This document shows, piece by piece, positions 8,332 to 17,650 of a stretch of 64,000 nt of DNA (position 1 is the stretch's first letter; every line of letters begins with the position of its first letter). The stretch is from Prevotella sp. (GTDB taxonomy: Bacteria; Bacteroidota; Bacteroidia; Bacteroidales; Dysgonomonadaceae). The notes under the pieces are model-generated. The model had not been told where the DNA came from and ran no database searches. It saw only the letters and a list, made by a program, of their open reading frames with translations. The position numbers and the translations under genes were made by a program. Where the stretch lies: assembly GCA_031285625.1 (NCBI GenBank), contig JAITVV010000081.1:121700-185699 (forward strand), written 5' to 3'.

Positions 8332-9081
8332 TTATTCAGTTTTATCAGTTTGTTCTAAAATATCATTAATAGCCTTTTGTATCAAAGGTTCCATTATTAC
8401 CTTATATCCTTCTTCATTCGGATGCAAACCATCCAAAGAATAGGCAGGTATCATTCCAAAGACTTCGTCACGCATAGGTGTATTATAATCTACATAGCAA
8501 AAGTTCTTCATAGTAGCATAAGCCTTTATTTTCTCATTAAGAGCATCTATTTTTTCTGGTACTTCTGTAATTGGTTCCCATCCATGCCCCTTGCAAGGTA
8601 ATACAGAAGTCAAGATCACTTTTATATCATTGGCATCGGCTAATTCGGCCATCGATTTTATATTATCCATGGTAAAAACAGGGTCATATTCTCCGGTTTT
8701 TTCTCCTATATCGTTTATACCTGCATTGATAACTACTATTTTAGGATGCAAATCAATTACATCATGACGAAAACGCAACAGCAATAAAGAACTTGTTTGC
8801 CCTCCTATTCCTCTGCACACATAGTTATTATCTACAAAGAACCTATAACGTACATGCACCCAGTTTTCAGTAATGGAATTACCTATAAATACCACTCTGT
8901 TTTCATCAAACTCAGGTGCTTTCAGTTGGCTGTTAGCCCATGCATAAGCATTTAGCCTGAATATATCTTTGTTTCTCCTGTTCTTATAATACTCATAACC
9001 CACATGAGCAACAAGTACTACATTTAAGAATAGAGAAACAATAAAGACAGTATAAAATAATTTCTTTTTCATAATCAACAA
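8332..9081 (-). CDS. Membrane-anchored SGNH/GDSL hydrolase
   Basis: The 249-residue protein begins with a hydrophobic segment (about residues 7-27) without a clear cleavage site, followed by YEYYKNRRNKD. It is probably anchored in the inner membrane and faces the periplasm. SGNH blocks are FIGNSITENW, GRGIGGQTS, INAGINDIGE and DGLHPNEEGY, so the Ser, Gly, Asn and Asp/His positions are all kept. It is a diverged duplicate of the 7100-7789 protein. Its start overlaps the end of the upstream lipoprotein gene by 7 bases, which suggests translational coupling. MKKKLF a few codons in is a possible alternative start. Confidence 0.86.
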   Translation of the reverse strand: MLIMKKKLFYTVFIVSLFLNVVLVAHVGYEYYKNRRNKDIFRLNAYAWANSQLKAPEFDENRVVFIGNSITENWVHVRYRFFVDNNYVCRGIGGQTSSLLLLRFRHDVIDLHPKIVVINAGINDIGEKTGEYDPVFTMDNIKSMAELADANDIKVILTSVLPCKGHGWEPITEVPEKIDALNEKIKAYATMKNFCYVDYNTPMRDEVFGMIPAYSLDGLHPNEEGYKVIMEPLIQKAINDILEQTDKTE

Positions 9082-9917
9082 GCAAAAGAAGCCATAGTAA
9101 TTGATACCAGCTTCACCAAATCATCATCCTCAGCATAAGAGGAAAGAAGCAACAACATTCTGTAATCTTCATACCAATCAGGAGAACTTACAATAAAATC
9201 TGGTTTACCATCGCCATCAAGATCACCAATCCAACATATCTTAGTCATTGTATCATTGAATTTTTTCATTTCTACAATACATTGAGTTTTATTACCAGAA
9301 GTGAGGTAAAGCTTATAATCTTTTACCTCATCATTATATTTATCTTTTTGTATAATTTTACCTTCAGCCGATAACTGATAGGAAATACTATTAAAGTTAA
9401 AATTTTTCTTTTCTCTAACCTTTATTGTAAAATTACCCGGTATAGTATCTATAACCGCACTCCGGTTGTAATGTTTAAGTCCACGAAAAAGAAATAGAGA
9501 ATTTTCTTTAGTATTTAGTGTAGGTTCTATTTCATCAAATCCACACGGATTCTCAAATACGTTTACTTTTTCTATCCAGCATTTTTTCAGATTATAACCA
9601 TTTCCAGTTTTAAATAATCCTACAATAGTATCCATAATGTGAAATAACTCTCTGGAATATTCTGTATCATTATAACTCATATTCTGAAATACTTTTATAC
9701 CTTCATATGAGAAGTTGTTGAAATACTTTTCATAAAAAGCAGTATATTCCTCATCATATTCTCCACTATCAGATGTAACTTGCAAAACAGTATCAACCAT
9801 CGATTGAGCCTCATTGTTATCCTGATCCTTATTTTGTTTTACATTACATGAAACAAATAGAGAACAGATAAGAATAGGGAAAACATATTTAAGAATCAAA
9901 TTGATCTTATTAAACAT
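9075..9917 (-). CDS. Lipoprotein with C-terminal VCBS/FG-GAP-like calcium loop
   Basis: The 280-residue protein has a lipoprotein signal (LFVSC, lipid Cys near residue 24) followed by an acidic/polar linker. Near residue 232 it has GDLDGDGKPDFIV, the Dx[DN]xDG calcium-loop pattern of VCBS/FG-GAP repeats, as a single copy. The rest is not recognised. It heads the minus-strand operon containing two SGNH hydrolases and a barrel protein. The final residue is Cys (ASFAC). It is probably a periplasmic or surface-bound lipoprotein. Confidence 0.7.
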   Translation of the reverse strand: MFNKINLILKYVFPILICSLFVSCNVKQNKDQDNNEAQSMVDTVLQVTSDSGEYDEEYTAFYEKYFNNFSYEGIKVFQNMSYNDTEYSRELFHIMDTIVGLFKTGNGYNLKKCWIEKVNVFENPCGFDEIEPTLNTKENSLFLFRGLKHYNRSAVIDTIPGNFTIKVREKKNFNFNSISYQLSAEGKIIQKDKYNDEVKDYKLYLTSGNKTQCIVEMKKFNDTMTKICWIGDLDGDGKPDFIVSSPDWYEDYRMLLLLSSYAEDDDLVKLVSITMASFAC

Positions 9918-10444
9918 TATATATATTATTAATTTTTAATTTAAACTTAACAAAAAATTATAGTGTTTGTAATAGGCTGTTAATTATGTTTATTCTTTTT
10001 TAAGGCAAAGCTTGGATATTATGTTATTAAATATTTGTTTATCTATAAATATGAGTTATTAAACGAAGTAAAATTAGACAAATTATTTATATAAAGAGTC
10101 TTATGGACTTTATTAAAATGATGTTAATAACTCTAGTCGTTAATAATAATTTTAGCGGAAGCCATCATTGATATGTTGAAAAGCCTTTGAAAAGCGAAAT
10201 AATAAAAGTTTGTGATTTTTAGTTGTTATTTGCGACTTATTTCATATATGTTCTTTTGATTCGGAAAACAATATAATTAGTTTGAAAAATATATTCACAG
10301 TTATCAACATCTTTTCAACATCTTTTTTAATAGTTGGAAAATAAGGGGATAAAATAATAGGTATTGTAATTCTTATTTAATTTAAGTAGCATATTCACAG
10401 ATAAATATATAATTTTGTTATTCATTTAATATAAAAAGTAAAAG
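9918..10444. other. Divergent AT-rich intergenic region with DnaA-box-like nonamers
   Basis: No gene is seen in these 527 bases. The region separates a minus-strand block to the left from a plus-strand block to the right. DnaA-box-like 9-mers occur at 10301-10309 (TTATCAACA), 10312-10320 (TTTTCAACA) and 10174-10182 (TTTTCAACA on the minus strand). The 10-mer ATATTCACAG occurs at 10291-10300 and again at 10391-10400. It could be a replication-related or regulatory region; this is only suggestive. Confidence 0.3.
10410..10417 (+). promoter_or_regulatory. Promoter -7 box for sppA
   Basis: TAATTTTG matches the Bacteroidota consensus TAnnTTTG and lies 27 bases before the sppA ATG. Confidence 0.5.
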
Positions 10445-12199
10445 ATGAAAGGTTTTCTTAAAAGTCTATTAGCCTCTATTTTAGGATGTTTTATTGTCCT
10501 TGGAGTTTTCTTTTTGATATTTTTCTTATCAATAATGGCAATGTCTATTAGCTCTACTGATAAGTATAGTTTGAAAGACAATACTGTTTTCACCCTTAAA
10601 CTTGAGGGCACGCTATCAGAAAGAGTTGAACCTAATTCACTTATGGATATATTGGGCCAGAATACCGATACTGAATTGGGACTTGATGATATTCTTTCTT
10701 CTATTAAAAAGGCAAAGGAGAATGATAAGATAAAAGGTATTTATATCAATGCGGGAGGTTTTTCTGCAGCTTCGGCATCGCTGAAAGAAATAAGAAATCA
10801 ATTGATTGATTTCAAAGAAAGTGGCAAATTTATAGTTGCGTATGGCGATGTGTATACACAAGGCTGTTACTATCTGTCTTCTGTTGCCGATAAAGTGATA
10901 ATGAATCCGCAGGGAAATCTTGATTTGCATGGTCTGTCTGCTTCTCCAACTTTCTATAAAGGTTTGTTGGATAAGATAGGTATAGAAATGCAGATATTCA
11001 AGGTAGGTACATTCAAATCAGCTGTTGAACCTTTCATGCTCGATAAAATGAGTGATGCCAACAGAGAGCAGGTTTCGGCTTATATAGGTGATGTTTGGTC
11101 CACCATTACTTCCGAGATTTCGGAATCCAGGAAATTATCTGTAGAAAAAATTAACCTTGCTGCAGACTCTTTGCAAACTTTCAAAGAGGCAAAATATTCC
11201 TTACAGGATGGTTTTGTAGATACACTGATGTATGAAGCAGATGTTAAAGAATATTTGAAAACACTTGTTGGTGTTGAAAAAGCAAAAGATATAAATGTTG
11301 CTTCTGTAAAGAATATGACTTCTGTCGCTTTCGAAAATGAAAGCAAATCTAAAGATATTGTTGCTGTTTTATATGCTTATGGGTCGATAACAGATGGATC
11401 GGGTAAAGATGGCATTACTAGTAAAAGATATGTAAAAGAAATAGAAAAATTAAAAGATAATGATAAGGTAAAAGCAGTTGTTTTCCGTGTCAATTCGGGA
11501 GGAGGAAGTGCTTATGCTTCCGAACAGATCTGGAAAGCTATATCTGATCTTAAAGAGAAAAAACCGGTAGTAGTATCAATGGGAGATTATGCAGCATCGG
11601 GAGGATATTATATTTCTTGTAATGCTTCTAAGATTATAGCACAGCCTAATACATTGACCGGATCGATAGGTATCTTTGGTATGTTCCCTAATGTAGAAGG
11701 ATTGACAAAGAAAGTAGGACTTTCATTTGATAATGTGAAGACTAATAAATTTGCCGATTTTGGGGATGCTACCCGCCCTATGAGAGATGATGAAAAAGCT
11801 ATATTACAGAACTATATAGAACGTGGGTATGATTTGTTCTTAACCCGTTGTTCGGAAGGTCGCAATATTCCTAAAGATTCATTGGATCTTATAGCACAAG
11901 GCCGTGTATGGACAGGAAATCAGGCTTTAAAAATAGGATTGGTTGATGCTTTGGGAGATTTGGATACTGCTATAGAAGAAGCAGCCAAATTAGCTGAACT
12001 GAGTGATTATTCTTTACGTGATTTCCCTAAGAAACAAGATTTCTTTGAAAGTTTCTTCTCTAATCAGAAAGAAGAACTTACTACACGTGCGATGAAAGAA
12101 TATCTTGGCAATGACTATCAATTATTCAAGACAATAAAAGAAATAAAAGAACAAGATTTTATACAAGCACGCATGCCTTATGATATAGATATCAGATAG
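10445..12199 (+). CDS. sppA: Signal peptide peptidase SppA, long (67K) form
   Basis: The 584-residue protein has one N-terminal membrane anchor (about residues 8-34) and two tandem S49 domains, the long SppA layout. The catalytic dyad residues are visible: the Lys in KVGTFKSAVEPF (Lys191) in the first half and the Ser in MGDYAASGGYYIS (Ser385) in the second. SppA degrades leftover signal peptides at the periplasmic face of the inner membrane. The chosen ATG gives a normal N-terminal anchor. lpxK follows after a short repeat-bearing spacer on the same strand. Confidence 0.95.
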   Translation: MKGFLKSLLASILGCFIVLGVFFLIFFLSIMAMSISSTDKYSLKDNTVFTLKLEGTLSERVEPNSLMDILGQNTDTELGLDDILSSIKKAKENDKIKGIYINAGGFSAASASLKEIRNQLIDFKESGKFIVAYGDVYTQGCYYLSSVADKVIMNPQGNLDLHGLSASPTFYKGLLDKIGIEMQIFKVGTFKSAVEPFMLDKMSDANREQVSAYIGDVWSTITSEISESRKLSVEKINLAADSLQTFKEAKYSLQDGFVDTLMYEADVKEYLKTLVGVEKAKDINVASVKNMTSVAFENESKSKDIVAVLYAYGSITDGSGKDGITSKRYVKEIEKLKDNDKVKAVVFRVNSGGGSAYASEQIWKAISDLKEKKPVVVSMGDYAASGGYYISCNASKIIAQPNTLTGSIGIFGMFPNVEGLTKKVGLSFDNVKTNKFADFGDATRPMRDDEKAILQNYIERGYDLFLTRCSEGRNIPKDSLDLIAQGRVWTGNQALKIGLVDALGDLDTAIEEAAKLAELSDYSLRDFPKKQDFFESFFSNQKEELTTRAMKEYLGNDYQLFKTIKEIKEQDFIQARMPYDIDIR

Positions 12200-12200
12200 T

Positions 12201-12290
12201 CAATGTGCCAATTAGCAAATATGCCAATGTGTAAATAGCGCGAAGCGACGAAACCATTTGCTAATATGCTAATTCTCAAATTACTGATTA
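12201..12290. repeat. AT-rich repeat with inverted GCAAAT/ATTTGC modules
   Basis: Modules such as AATTAGCAAATATG and the opposite-strand-like TTTGCTAATATGCTAATT flank a GCGCGAAGCGACG centre, giving an imperfect inverted repeat. It fills the sppA-lpxK gap and overlaps the upstream candidate ATG of lpxK. Confidence 0.4.
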
Positions 12291-12295
12291 GATTA

Positions 12296-13393
12296 ATGAT
12301 AAAACATCAGCCCGTACATATCAACAAGTGGTTGCTGCCATTTTCATGGTTGTACGGGATGATCGTATATTTCAGAAATAAATTTTTTGATTGGAGAATA
12401 TTGAAACAGGAAAAGTTTGATATTCCCATTATTTGTATAGGTAATATTACTGTAGGGGGAACCGGGAAAACTCCGCATACCGAATATCTTATACGCTTGT
12501 TGCAAAACAAATACAGGGTAGGGGTGCTGAGCAGAGGTTATAAACGGAAAACTAAAGGTTTTGTTTTGGCTACTGATGATACTACAAGTAAAGATATAGG
12601 TGATGAATCTTTTCAGATAAAAAATAAATTCCCCGGTGTAATTCTTGCAGTGGATGGAAACAGGCGGAGGGGCATTAATAAATTGTTAGCACTTGATAAT
12701 CCTCCTGAAGTAATTTTATTGGATGATGCATTCCAGCATCGGTATGTAAAACCTTCGTACACAATTATACTGTCGGATTTTAACCGCCCTGTTTATGAAG
12801 ATACTCTGCTTCCTGCCGGACGATTAAGAGAGCCTTTTTCACAGATCAGCGAGGCAAATATGATTATTGTAACCAAATGTCCTGAATTGCAACCTATCGA
12901 TTATCGTATCATATCACATGATATAAATGCTTTTCCTTATCAGGGATTATATTTTACATCTCTCGATTATAAGGGACTGCAACCTGTATTTTCGGAAAGT
13001 AATGCAGGTAAAACACTATCCGAACTTAAGAATAAGCATATTCTCCTGGCTACGGGTATTGCTTCCCCTGAAATGATAATAAAGAAATTATCTGAATTCA
13101 CTGATAAAATGGATACTATTACTTATCCTGATCATTATACATTTAAAGAAAAAGATATAAAGCATATTACAAGTAAGTTTAATGAAATAAGCTCGGATGA
13201 TAAGATCATTTTGGTAACAGAAAAAGATGCTGCCCGACTGATTATAAGGACAGACATAAGTGATGAAATAAAGAAGTATTTATATTACCTTCCTATCGAG
13301 GTGGTATTTATGGATAAGGAAGATGATTTTAAAGATAAAATAATAAAACATGTTAGAGAAAATACAAGAAACCGCAGCATTCATAAAAAATAA
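12296..13393 (+). CDS. lpxK: Tetraacyldisaccharide 4'-kinase LpxK
   Basis: LpxK phosphorylates the 4' position of the lipid A disaccharide at the inner membrane. The sequence has an N-terminal hydrophobic anchor (NKWLLPFSWLYGMIVYFRN), the P-loop GNITVGGTGKTPH, then LSRGYKRKTKGF, GDESFQIKNKFPG and the LDDAFQHRYVKP segment typical of LpxK. An upstream in-frame ATG at 12266 exists, but it lies in a repeat and adds ten residues. Start 12296 (MIKHQPVHINKW) aligns better with the usual Bacteroidales N-terminus. The last 44 bases overlap the punA start. Confidence 0.93.
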   Translation: MIKHQPVHINKWLLPFSWLYGMIVYFRNKFFDWRILKQEKFDIPIICIGNITVGGTGKTPHTEYLIRLLQNKYRVGVLSRGYKRKTKGFVLATDDTTSKDIGDESFQIKNKFPGVILAVDGNRRRGINKLLALDNPPEVILLDDAFQHRYVKPSYTIILSDFNRPVYEDTLLPAGRLREPFSQISEANMIIVTKCPELQPIDYRIISHDINAFPYQGLYFTSLDYKGLQPVFSESNAGKTLSELKNKHILLATGIASPEMIIKKLSEFTDKMDTITYPDHYTFKEKDIKHITSKFNEISSDDKIILVTEKDAARLIIRTDISDEIKKYLYYLPIEVVFMDKEDDFKDKIIKHVRENTRNRSIHKK

Positions 13394-14165
13394 AGTGGAG
13401 AATATACCCAATATAGCTATTATACTGGGAACAGGTTTAGGAGAACTGGTACACGAAATAAGTAATAAGAAAGAATTACCTTACGAAGGTATTCCCAATT
13501 TTCCTTTGTCTACAGTAGAAGGCCATAGTGGAAAGCTTATTTTTGGAGAGCTGGGGGGAAAACCTGTTTTAGCTATGCAGGGCCGTTTTCATTATTATGA
13601 AGGCTATACTATGAAGGAGGTGACTTTCCCTATACGTGTTTTTCAGGCTTTAGGCATTCAATATTTGTTTGTATCTAATGCATCGGGAGGCATGAATGGA
13701 AGCTTCGACATAGGTGATATTATGCTTATCGATGATCACATCAATATGTTTCCCGAACATCCGTTACATGGGAAAAATTATAAAGAATTAGGCACTCGTT
13801 TTCCGGATATGAGTGAGGCATATAATAAAGAACTTCGCCTGATGGCTATGGAAATAGCTAAAGAGAACAATATAAAACTTCAACATGGCGTTTATGTAGG
13901 TACACAGGGACCAACATTCGAAACGCCTGCCGAATACAACTGGTTTAGAATCATTGGTGGTGATGCCGTGGGTATGTCTACAGTGCCGGAGGTGATAGTA
14001 GCCAATCATGCCGGAATGAAGGTGTTGGCATTCTCTATAATTACAGATATAGGCATCATTGGTAAAATAGTTGAGGTGACTCACGAAGATGTACAGGAAG
14101 CAGCTAAAATAGCTCAACCAAAGATGGCTTATATCATGCAGGAAATTATAAAACGAATAAATTGA
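13350..14165 (+). CDS. punA: Purine nucleoside phosphorylase, trimeric type
   Basis: The 271-residue protein is a class II trimeric PNP. It shows IILGTGLGELV (phosphate-binding), GHSGKLIFGELGGKPVLAMQGRFHYYEGY, VSNASGGMN, GTQGPTFETPAEY and GGDAVGMSTVPEVIVANHAGM. It splits inosine or guanosine to base and ribose-1-phosphate for purine salvage. The start overlaps the 3' end of lpxK by 44 bases in another frame; the overlap is long, but the conserved N-terminal region supports the start or one close to it. Confidence 0.93.
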   Translation: MLEKIQETAAFIKNKVENIPNIAIILGTGLGELVHEISNKKELPYEGIPNFPLSTVEGHSGKLIFGELGGKPVLAMQGRFHYYEGYTMKEVTFPIRVFQALGIQYLFVSNASGGMNGSFDIGDIMLIDDHINMFPEHPLHGKNYKELGTRFPDMSEAYNKELRLMAMEIAKENNIKLQHGVYVGTQGPTFETPAEYNWFRIIGGDAVGMSTVPEVIVANHAGMKVLAFSIITDIGIIGKIVEVTHEDVQEAAKIAQPKMAYIMQEIIKRIN

Positions 14166-14213
14166 TATTGAACATATATTTTTAACAAACACTTAATATA
14201 AAGTTTACAAATT

Positions 14214-14837
14214 ATGAAAAAATTGATTTTAGTATTTGTTACGACATCTTTGGCTATAGGACTATTCAGTTCTTGTTCGGGATGTGTAAAAGAAGCTACG
14301 AAGAAAGTAACAGAAACAGGCCTGGAAGTGATAGAAGGTGCTGCTGAAGCAGTGGACGAACATGGTGCCCGTGTGGGAGAAAAAACAACCGATGCTGCCG
14401 GAAAAGTAGCAGAAGGTGTAGGTCGTAGCCTTGATAGACAATTGAATGAACATGCTACAAAGGTAGCTTCGGTAGGCGGACGTACACTGGTGCAAACTGT
14501 AGATGGCTTTGTTAACGGATTTAATGCTGAAGTAGAAACTCATTATGATGTACTTCCTCACACAGATAAATTCTGTTCGGGAGTTTCTCTTGATTATTTT
14601 GCAAAGTATAAGACCACTCCTGTTGTAGATGCTTATTTTATAATAATGGAAGAAGGGACGTATAAATGTAAATTTGAATGTACAAACAAAAGCGGCAAAT
14701 TATTCCTGACAAAAAATGCAGAAATAAAAAAAATTGCAGGAGAGCGTAAATATTCATTAGTGAGTTTTGCCCTCAATCCTGAAGAAGAAAAGGAATTTGC
14801 TGATATACAAAATATAAAAATTACTGTTACTAAATAA
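14214..14837 (+). CDS. Lipoprotein with amphipathic Ala/Glu/Lys-rich helix
   Basis: The 207-residue protein has a lipoprotein signal ending LFSSC (lipid Cys near 21). A long charged amphipathic helix follows at about residues 25-95 (AAGKVAEGVGRSLDRQLNEH type), then a compact C-terminal beta-rich part of about 100 residues. I do not recognise a named family. It lies 48 bases after punA and is closed by a strong terminator, so it may be co-transcribed or have its own promoter. The mature protein is probably attached to the periplasmic side of a membrane. Confidence 0.65.
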   Translation: MKKLILVFVTTSLAIGLFSSCSGCVKEATKKVTETGLEVIEGAAEAVDEHGARVGEKTTDAAGKVAEGVGRSLDRQLNEHATKVASVGGRTLVQTVDGFVNGFNAEVETHYDVLPHTDKFCSGVSLDYFAKYKTTPVVDAYFIIMEEGTYKCKFECTNKSGKLFLTKNAEIKKIAGERKYSLVSFALNPEEEKEFADIQNIKITVTK

Positions 14838-14860
14838 ATGTAATTTTTACTGAACTAACA

Positions 14861-14890
14861 GAGGGCTATTCATACGAATAGCTCTTTTTT
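14861..14890 (+). terminator. Intrinsic terminator after the punA-linked lipoprotein
   Basis: GGGCTATTC pairs with GAATAGCTC (one G-U pair) around ATAC and is followed by six T residues. Confidence 0.85.
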
Positions 14891-14915
14891 GTTGATTTCA
14901 TACTGATTCCAAATA

Positions 14916-14945
14916 TTTGATTTTTAGAAAGTTTATTTATCTTTA
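14916..14945 (+). promoter_or_regulatory. Promoter for the transglutaminase-like gene
   Basis: A TTTG (-33 element) at 14916-14919 is followed after 18 bases by TATCTTTA at 14938-14945, one base off the TAnnTTTG consensus. It lies 20 bases before the ATG. Confidence 0.5.
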
Positions 14946-14965
14946 TATAGTTAAATTTTAATGGT

Positions 14966-16405
14966 ATGAAAACACATATAATTTCTATTATAATACTCTC
15001 TTTCTTATTTTCTGTGGCGTATGCTCAAGATAAAGTAACTATTAATAAGATAGATAATGAGATACAGAATGGTAATTTTGAAACGTCAAAGAAGTTGATA
15101 GATCTGTATATTGCACAGAATGATCTCTCATTAAAGGAGATTTATGACCTTAATGCCAGAAAAGATATATTAGACAGGATTGCTGTCGATTTTTCTAAAA
15201 GCAAATCTGCTGTTACAGAGTTTATCAAAAAATATTATCCGGATGTAAATGATAAAATGCTTTCCGACTGGGAGGCTGAGAAATCATTGGAATCTATGGT
15301 TATTAATGGTGAAAAGAAATACCTTGGTAGGGCTGCACCTAATCTTTTCAGGATAAATAAAGATGCTATAAAACGCAAATTAGAAGTCGATGGAGACCAG
15401 AAAGATGAAGTTCAAAAAGTATTGGAAACACATCTTCTTTCTGTTGTAAATGAACTGAAAAAGAATGGAAAGGTACAGACATCCCCTGTAAAAATGAAGG
15501 TAAAATATATTATCACACTTAAACCTAATGTTGTGCCTGCAGGAGAGATGGTACGATGCTGGTTACCCTATCCCCGCGAAGACAATCGTCGGCAAACAGA
15601 TGTAAAGCTATTGTCAGTAAATGATAATAATTATATAATATCTCCAGCGGATTATGCTCAACGAACATTATATATGCAAAAAGTAGCGGAAAAAGATAAA
15701 CCATTGACTTTCTCTTTTGAGTTTTCTTATGCTTCTGCTGCCGAATGGTTCAACATTAAGCCAGAGGATATTAAACCATATAATATAAACACGGATTTAT
15801 ATAAAGAGTATACATCAGAACGGGATACACATATCATCTTTACAGACAGAATAAAGGAACTTTCACAGAAAATTATAGGTAATGAATCAAACCCTTATCT
15901 GAAAGTAAAAAAAATATTTGATTATATTGCTGATAATTATCCCTGGGCGGGTGCACGTGAATATTCCACTATACCCAATATCTCTGAATATGTAATAGAA
16001 AATGGTCATGGCGATTGCGGTCAGGTAGCTCTTTTGTTTATTACATTGGCACGCTATAATGGTATTCCTGCCAAATGGCAAAGCGGATTTATGATGCATC
16101 CTGATGCACTTAACCTTCATGATTGGGCTGAGGTCTATTTTGAAGGAATAGGGTGGGTACCTGTTGACCAATCGTTTGGCAGAAGGAAATTAAATATGGG
16201 TGATGATATCAAATACTTCTATGCAAATGGCATCGATGCATACCGTTGGATAGTAAATGATGATTATTCAAGACCTTTATTCCCTGAAAAAATATATACC
16301 CGGAGTGAAACTGTCGATTTTCAGAGGGGTGAGCTCGAATGGCGTGGAGGAAATATTTATTTCGATCAGTGGAATTGGGATTTTGATGTGGAATATTTAG
16401 ATTAG
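14966..16405 (+). CDS. Exported transglutaminase-like protein
   Basis: The 479-residue protein has a signal peptide ending AYAQ (residue 21), an N-terminal helical region and a C-terminal transglutaminase-like domain. The catalytic triad is visible as Cys351 in NGHGDCGQVALLF, His385 in LNLHDWAEVYFE and Asp401 in GWVPVDQSFG. Such exported TGc proteins in Bacteroidota are thought to be peptidases or acyltransferases acting in the periplasm; the substrate is unknown. The 3' end overlaps the convergent MFS gene by 4 bases. Confidence 0.85.
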   Translation: MKTHIISIIILSFLFSVAYAQDKVTINKIDNEIQNGNFETSKKLIDLYIAQNDLSLKEIYDLNARKDILDRIAVDFSKSKSAVTEFIKKYYPDVNDKMLSDWEAEKSLESMVINGEKKYLGRAAPNLFRINKDAIKRKLEVDGDQKDEVQKVLETHLLSVVNELKKNGKVQTSPVKMKVKYIITLKPNVVPAGEMVRCWLPYPREDNRRQTDVKLLSVNDNNYIISPADYAQRTLYMQKVAEKDKPLTFSFEFSYASAAEWFNIKPEDIKPYNINTDLYKEYTSERDTHIIFTDRIKELSQKIIGNESNPYLKVKKIFDYIADNYPWAGAREYSTIPNISEYVIENGHGDCGQVALLFITLARYNGIPAKWQSGFMMHPDALNLHDWAEVYFEGIGWVPVDQSFGRRKLNMGDDIKYFYANGIDAYRWIVNDDYSRPLFPEKIYTRSETVDFQRGELEWRGGNIYFDQWNWDFDVEYLD

Positions 16406-17598
16406 CCTTTCTCCTTCTTTGTATTTGGCAAAAAAGCAGCGACTAAGCCGATCAATGGCAAGTAAGCACATATATCATACACATGTTGTATACTGGTTTC
16501 GTCAGCTATCTTTCCTAGTACTGCAGAGGCTATACCTGCTATACCGAATGCCAGGCCAAAGAATAACCCACCTATCAGTCCTACTTTTCCGGGAACCAAT
16601 TCCTGTGCATACACAAGTATGGCAGAGAAAGCAGAAGAGAGTATCAGTCCTATAAAGATACTTAGTACACATGTCCATACTAATCCTACATGCGGCATAA
16701 TAAGAGCGAAAGGAGCTGTACCTAGTATAGATGCCCATATAACATATTTTCGCCCGATACGGTCGCCGATAGGGCCTCCGATAATGGTACCAACAGCCAC
16801 GGCAAATAAAAATGCGAATAAGAATAACTGGGCATCATGAACCGATAAAGCGAATTTGTCGATCAGGTAGAACATATAATAACTACTGAGGCTCGCCATA
16901 TATACATATTTAGAAAATATGAGTATCAAAAGGATGATAATTGCAAAGGCCACTTTCTTTGTTGAGTAAATAGATTTCTTTTCTACTGAATTATCATTTT
17001 TAACCGCCGGTTTTAATCTATATAAATTGTTCTTATACCATTTGCTGATAATAAGCATAATACCTATACATATAAGTGCAATAAGTGATAACCAACCTAT
17101 ATTTCGTTGTCCGTATGGGGTTATAATCCACAAGGCCAATAAAGGGCCTATCGATGATCCGAAATTTCCACCAACCTGAAAGATGGATTGTGCCAGTCCG
17201 GGTTTACCTCCGGATGCCATATAAGCTAAACGCGAAGCTTCAGGATGAAAAACAGAAGACCCTAACCCTGTGAGGAATACTGAAATCAATACATGTATAA
17301 AGCTTCCTGCGAAAGATAGGGAGAGGATACCAATCATAGTAAATGTCATTCCTATTGGTAGGGAATATGGTTGAGGTTTCCTGTCGGTAATAAGCCCTAC
17401 TATTGGTTGAAAGAGCGATGATGACAACTGGAAGACCAAAGTTATGAGCCCTATCTGCGTAAAGTTGAGCAATAATGAATCTTTGAGTAAAGGATATACT
17501 GCAGATATAATAGATTGCAGCATATCATTCAGCATATGGCATGCAGCCAGAAGTGATAATATAGCAAAAGCTGTTCCTGTTTGAGAAGTCGTTTTCAT
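16402..17598 (-). CDS. MFS transporter, fosmidomycin-resistance (Fsr)-like
   Basis: The 398-residue protein has about twelve membrane helices. Its N-terminus (HMLNDMLQSIISAVYPLLKD) and the FQPIVGLITDRKPQPYSLPIG loop closely resemble Fsr/YajR-type major facilitator exporters; GDRIGRKYVIWAS is the second-half MFS loop. Family members export fosmidomycin and other small molecules, but the natural substrate here is unknown. The gene converges on the transglutaminase-like gene with a 4-base overlap. Confidence 0.85.
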   Translation of the reverse strand: MKTTSQTGTAFAILSLLAACHMLNDMLQSIISAVYPLLKDSLLLNFTQIGLITLVFQLSSSLFQPIVGLITDRKPQPYSLPIGMTFTMIGILSLSFAGSFIHVLISVFLTGLGSSVFHPEASRLAYMASGGKPGLAQSIFQVGGNFGSSIGPLLALWIITPYGQRNIGWLSLIALICIGIMLIISKWYKNNLYRLKPAVKNDNSVEKKSIYSTKKVAFAIIILLILIFSKYVYMASLSSYYMFYLIDKFALSVHDAQLFLFAFLFAVAVGTIIGGPIGDRIGRKYVIWASILGTAPFALIMPHVGLVWTCVLSIFIGLILSSAFSAILVYAQELVPGKVGLIGGLFFGLAFGIAGIASAVLGKIADETSIQHVYDICAYLPLIGLVAAFLPNTKKEKG

Positions 17599-17632
17599 TG
17601 TTTGACAAACACAGAATAAATATAAAAATCTG

Positions 17633-17640
17633 CAAAGTTA
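17633..17640 (-). promoter_or_regulatory. Promoter -7 box for the MFS gene
   Basis: On the minus strand this reads TAACTTTG, a perfect TAnnTTTG match, 34 bases before the MFS start codon. Confidence 0.5.
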
Positions 17641-17650
17641 CTCAAAAAGT

